Source: an uncultured Odoribacter sp.
GTDB lineage: Bacteria; Bacteroidota; Bacteroidia; Bacteroidales; Marinifilaceae
Direction: 5' to 3'
Length of the DNA stretch: 64,000 nt
Assembly (NCBI GenBank): GCA_910588375.1
Contig: CAJUQA010000002.1
Coordinates: 186,001 to 250,000 of the forward strand
Shown here: positions 60,498 through 64,000 of the stretch, in pieces
How positions within the stretch are numbered: position 1 is the first letter of the stretch
Layout of the letters: every line of letters starts with the position of its first letter
Translations under genes and position numbers: made by a program
The notes under the pieces: generated by a model
Database searches by the model: none
What the model saw: the letters and a program-made list of their open reading frames with translations, nothing else
What the model was told of the DNA's origin: nothing

Positions 60498-61664
60498 TTA
60501 TTTTTCTCCTTCCAACAGAGCTTTAATATTCTCATACTTCGTCATGTAGTCCGGATTAACGGTTCTCAATTTGAAATAGAGAGCTTTTAAAGTCTCCATC
60601 GTGTTGGGTTCTTTCGGGTCAATATCATGGGCTTTCTCAAAATACGGAATCACTGATTCATAACCCTTGTATACTTGCTCCATACTCTTGTTATATTCGT
60701 CCGCATCCACGATATCATTTACTTTTTCATGAAATTTAATCACTTCATTCAACTTAGCCGTACCCAGATTATATTGGGAAGCAAAATCCTTCGGATCAAT
60801 AGTGAGGGCTTTTTCATACATTTCTACAGCCTTTTCCGGCTCGTTCATTTTCTCATACAAAGAGCCTTTTGCCCTGTAAAAAGAAGCATTATTCGGATCC
60901 TGCTGAATAGCGGCATCCAGATACTTCTCAGCTTTTTCCGGTTCTCCGCCCAACAGATAATAATTGATCAATTCCACCAACATATTGGCGTCGTTCGGAT
61001 ACAATTCATATCCTTTGTGCAAATACTGTACGGCCTCTTCTTCTTTTTTCTGAGCTTTCAGTACATTGGCCAACATGGCATACGTTCTGGCCGGCTCATA
61101 GTTGTATTTCAAAACCTCCTTGTAAAATTTCTCTGCTTCTGCAAACTCTTCGGCTCTGTGGGCTGAAATCCCGGCATTAAAAATCACTATGGTATCAATA
61201 GCCGTTGAATTGACAACCGGTGATTTCTCAATTTCCAACACCTTCTTGAAAGCTTCCAAAGCTCCTTTAAAATCCTCCGAATTATAATATTCTACAGCTT
61301 TATTTGTAAAATCTATAATCAGATTATCATACTGGGTTTTAAGTTTTTTGCCCACTTTTCCTTTGTCATCCAACTCAATAGCCTTTTGGTAAGCCTCATA
61401 GGCAACATCCAGAGCATTCGGATCCAATTTTTTGTAATCAGGCAGCGGACTTTCAAAAATTCCCTGATAAATCTGTCCCTTTACAAGCCAGGACTTTGAG
61501 TCATTCACACAATTTTCGTGCGTAATAGCTTCATCAATAAGCTTTTTAGCTTCATCCAATTTACCGGAACTCAGATAACTGGATGCTTGTGAAACTTTTC
61601 CCTTCTGTGCGTAGGTAAAAGAAGCACAGAAAAGCATAATCATGATAAAAGTTAATTTTCTCAT
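60498..61664 (-). CDS. Secreted TPR protein
   Basis: 388 residues with a signal peptide (MRKLTFIMIMLFCASFTYA). Repeats of the TPR type fill residues about 20-360, for instance EEAVQYLHKGYELYPNDANM, then AEKYLDAAIQQDPNNASFYR and AVEMYEKALTIDPKDFASQY. TPR repeats bind partner proteins; no catalytic domain. Probably periplasmic. It is 65 bp from the gyrA stop on the same strand with no -7 element visible in the gap, so it may be read from gyrA transcription. Confidence 0.9.
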   Translation of the reverse strand: MRKLTFIMIMLFCASFTYAQKGKVSQASSYLSSGKLDEAKKLIDEAITHENCVNDSKSWLVKGQIYQGIFESPLPDYKKLDPNALDVAYEAYQKAIELDDKGKVGKKLKTQYDNLIIDFTNKAVEYYNSEDFKGALEAFKKVLEIEKSPVVNSTAIDTIVIFNAGISAHRAEEFAEAEKFYKEVLKYNYEPARTYAMLANVLKAQKKEEEAVQYLHKGYELYPNDANMLVELINYYLLGGEPEKAEKYLDAAIQQDPNNASFYRAKGSLYEKMNEPEKAVEMYEKALTIDPKDFASQYNLGTAKLNEVIKFHEKVNDIVDADEYNKSMEQVYKGYESVIPYFEKAHDIDPKEPNTMETLKALYFKLRTVNPDYMTKYENIKALLEGEK

Positions 61665-61729
61665 ACGTACAATTGTTATTATTGAATTTATATTCTTTTT
61701 GACGTCTTTCAGTTTCTAATAGTTACGTT

Positions 61730-64000
61730 TTACGCTTCCGGAGCCTCTGCGTTTTCCTGACTTCCCTCCTCTTCCGGAGCATTTTCGTCCTCTTTGGAGG
61801 CAGACACCTTGGCTACGGCCGCAATGGCATCATCATTCCGCAGATTAATCAATTTCACGCCCTGTGTATTTCTACCCATCACACGCAGGGATGCAATTTC
61901 CAAACGGATAGTCAAACCGGAACGGTTGATAATCATCAAATGTTCCTCGTCCGTCACGTCCAACAAAGCTATCAGACTGCCGGTTTTTTCCGTCAGATTG
62001 ATCGTCTTCACTCCTTTCCCGCCCCGGTTCGTCGTCCGGTAATCTTCTATATCCGAACGTTTTCCGTAACCATTTTCCGATACTACCAGAACATTGGCCT
62101 TCTCCGGTTCCACGCAAATCATTCCGATCACTTCATCATCCTCACTGCCTAAAGTTATACCTCGTACTCCGGAAGCAGTCCTACCCATAGGACGTACTTT
62201 TTCTTCCGGGAAACGGATTGCCTTTCCGGACTTCACAGCCAACATAATATCATTACTACCGTTGGTCAGCTTGGCTTCCAACAATTGGTCGCCCTCTTTG
62301 ATGGTAATGGCATTGACTCCGTTCTGACGCGGACGTGAATAGGCCTCCAGCGTTGTTTTCTTGATAATACCTTTCTTGGTACACAACACAATATAGTTTT
62401 CATTTATATAATCCGTATCTTTCAAGGACAAAAGATTGATATAGGCTTTCACCTTGTCATCCGGATCGATATTCAGCAGATTCTGTATGGCACGTCCTTT
62501 CGCCTGTTTCGTCCCTTCGGGTATCTCATACACCTTCAGCCAGAAACATTTTCCTTTTTCCGTAAAGAACAGCATCGTATTGTGCATCGTTGCCATAATC
62601 ATGTGTTCCAGGAAATCTTCGTCCCGGGTAGCCGATCCTTTGGAACCGACTCCTCCGCGGTTCTGTACCTTATATTCACTCAGAGGCGTACGCTTGATAT
62701 ATCCCATGTGGGAAATGGTGATTACCATCTCGTCATCGGCATAGAAATCCTCCGGATTAAACTCTTCCGAAGCATAGACAATGTCCGTACGGCGTTCATC
62801 ACCATACAATGCCTTCATCTCCAGCATTTCATTTTTAATGATTTCCATTCTTAATTCGATGCTGGCCAATATTTCTTTCAAATGGGCTATCACCTTTTCT
62901 ATCTCTTCATACTCAGCCCGCAATTTATCCTGTTCCAGACCCGTCAACTGGCGCAAACGCATATCGACTATAGCGGAAGCCTGTGCCTCACTAAAACTGA
63001 ACCGGTCAATCAAAGTATTCTTAGCCTCTTCCGGCGTCTGGGAATTACGGATAATCCGGATCACTTCATCAATGTGGTCGCAAGCGATAATCAAGCCTTC
63101 CAGAATATGGGCTCTTCTCTCCGCCTGATTCAGTTCAAATTGGGTACGGCGGGTGACCACCTCGTGCCGGTGTTCCACAAAATAACGAATTAAATCCTTC
63201 AAATTCAGCAACTTCGGTCGTCCGTGCACCAACACGACATTATTCACACCGAAAGAAGACTGCAAAGCCGTGTGCTTCAATAACGTATTAAGCACCACAT
63301 TCGAAATCGCCTCCTTCTTGATATCAATCACAATACGCATACCTTCCCGGTCGGACTCGTCATTGATATTGGATATTCCTTCGATTTTCTTTTCGTTGAC
63401 CAGCTCGGCAATACGTTGTATCAGTTCCAGTTTGTTGACCTGGTAAGGGATTTCATGGACAATAATCTTCTCCTTGCCGGACGGCGTCACCTCTATGGAA
63501 GTTTTCGCACGCACGATAATCCGTCCCCGCCCCGTCCGATACGACTCTTTTACTCCATTGTAACCGTATATCGTACCTCCGGTAGGGAAATCGGGCGCTT
63601 TGATAATATTGATCAGCTCTTCAATATCGATATCATTATTGTCTATATAGGCACAAATCGCGTCCACCGCGTCATTCAGATTGTGGGGAGCCATATTGGT
63701 TGCCATACCTACAGCAATACCCGAAGCCCCGTTCACCAAAAGATTCGGAAGCTTGGAAGGCAACACTGTCGGCTCTTTCAAAGACTCGTCAAAGTTAGGT
63801 GTCATATCCACCGTATCCTTCTCCAAATCGGCCAGCATTTCTTCGGCAATCTTCTTCATCCTTGCCTCCGTATAACGCATGGCGGCCGGACTGTCGCCGT
63901 CTATCGACCCGAAGTTCCCCTGCCCGTCCACCAGCGGATAGCGTAAAGACCAGGTCTGAGCCAAACGGACCATTGTCATATATACAGAACTATCTCCGTG
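61730..64000 (-). CDS. gyrA: DNA gyrase subunit A (N-terminal start beyond the right edge)
   Basis: The frame is open through the right edge: 756 codons to the stop at 61730. It begins inside the quinolone-resistance region with HGDSSVYMTMVRLAQ. The catalytic tyrosine is in MRYTEARM near the right edge. Later come the GyrA-box region (TTNRGGKGVKTI) and the pinwheel C-terminal domain with its repeated strands, ending in an acidic tail (EDENAPEEEGSQENAEAPEA). It supercoils DNA with GyrB. The first roughly 80 residues of the protein are outside the window. Confidence 0.97.
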   Translation of the reverse strand, partial: HGDSSVYMTMVRLAQTWSLRYPLVDGQGNFGSIDGDSPAAMRYTEARMKKIAEEMLADLEKDTVDMTPNFDESLKEPTVLPSKLPNLLVNGASGIAVGMATNMAPHNLNDAVDAICAYIDNNDIDIEELINIIKAPDFPTGGTIYGYNGVKESYRTGRGRIIVRAKTSIEVTPSGKEKIIVHEIPYQVNKLELIQRIAELVNEKKIEGISNINDESDREGMRIVIDIKKEAISNVVLNTLLKHTALQSSFGVNNVVLVHGRPKLLNLKDLIRYFVEHRHEVVTRRTQFELNQAERRAHILEGLIIACDHIDEVIRIIRNSQTPEEAKNTLIDRFSFSEAQASAIVDMRLRQLTGLEQDKLRAEYEEIEKVIAHLKEILASIELRMEIIKNEMLEMKALYGDERRTDIVYASEEFNPEDFYADDEMVITISHMGYIKRTPLSEYKVQNRGGVGSKGSATRDEDFLEHMIMATMHNTMLFFTEKGKCFWLKVYEIPEGTKQAKGRAIQNLLNIDPDDKVKAYINLLSLKDTDYINENYIVLCTKKGIIKKTTLEAYSRPRQNGVNAITIKEGDQLLEAKLTNGSNDIMLAVKSGKAIRFPEEKVRPMGRTASGVRGITLGSEDDEVIGMICVEPEKANVLVVSENGYGKRSDIEDYRTTNRGGKGVKTINLTEKTGSLIALLDVTDEEHLMIINRSGLTIRLEIASLRVMGRNTQGVKLINLRNDDAIAAVAKVSASKEDENAPEEEGSQENAEAPEA

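Overview
The window reads as chromosomal DNA of a Bacteroidales bacterium. Supporting signs are recurrent TAnnTTTG promoter elements, scarce Shine-Dalgarno sites, an HU-like protein of the Bacteroidales type, BACON and leucine-rich-repeat surface lipoproteins, a DUF3078 outer-membrane protein, DUF2851, and the purH-mreBCD-PBP2-rodA order. An Odoribacteraceae member (Odoribacter-like) fits best, but that is an inference from memory of gene content. Most of the sequence is dense housekeeping DNA, mainly on the minus strand, cut by two accessory stretches at about 18.5-22.1 kb and 30-34.9 kb.

Layout. 0-8 kb: the edge of a membrane sensor, a membrane metallophosphoesterase, fhs (one-carbon entry), and coiled-coil envelope proteins. 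8-14.4 kb: an envelope cluster (OstA-like, MoxR, SurA-type and a second PpiC-type foldase) behind guaB. 14.5-18.5 kb: recQ and a complete queC-queD-queE operon for the early preQ0 steps. 18.5-22.1 kb: about 600 bp of noncoding DNA full of long hairpins, then a 1001-residue secreted mosaic protein. 22.1-27.4 kb: a biotin operon (small gene, bioB-bioA-bioF-bioG-bioC, no bioD), converging on a Ca2+-type P-ATPase. 30-34.9 kb: an HU-like protein with palindromes upstream, a duplicated-module BACON/LRR lipoprotein and an AAA ATPase.

35-38 kb: histidine degradation (hutI and a fused formiminotransferase-cyclodeaminase), feeding the folate pool that fhs also serves. 38-45.4 kb: purH and the elongasome (mreB, mreC, mreD, PBP2, rodA). 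45.5-49.6 kb: a Rieske-like lipoprotein, a small membrane protein, AT-rich DNA and an aminopeptidase P. 49.1-50.1 kb: an XRE-type regulator behind a cluster of TTACANTTGTAA dyads. 50-54.6 kb: uvrA-pyrK-pyrD. 54.6-61.7 kb: rpsF-rpsR-rplI, then an SDR-DUF3078-ndpA-mltG operon and a TPR protein. The right edge is the larger part of gyrA.

The most promising undescribed material is noncoding. It comprises the structured region 18621-19073 ahead of the mosaic surface protein, the promoter-like block shared by four transcription units, the XRE operator array at 49528-49597, the paired palindromes upstream of the HU gene, and overlapping alternative hairpins at 30907-30987. I found no tRNA, rRNA, CRISPR array, transposase, reverse transcriptase or phage structural gene.
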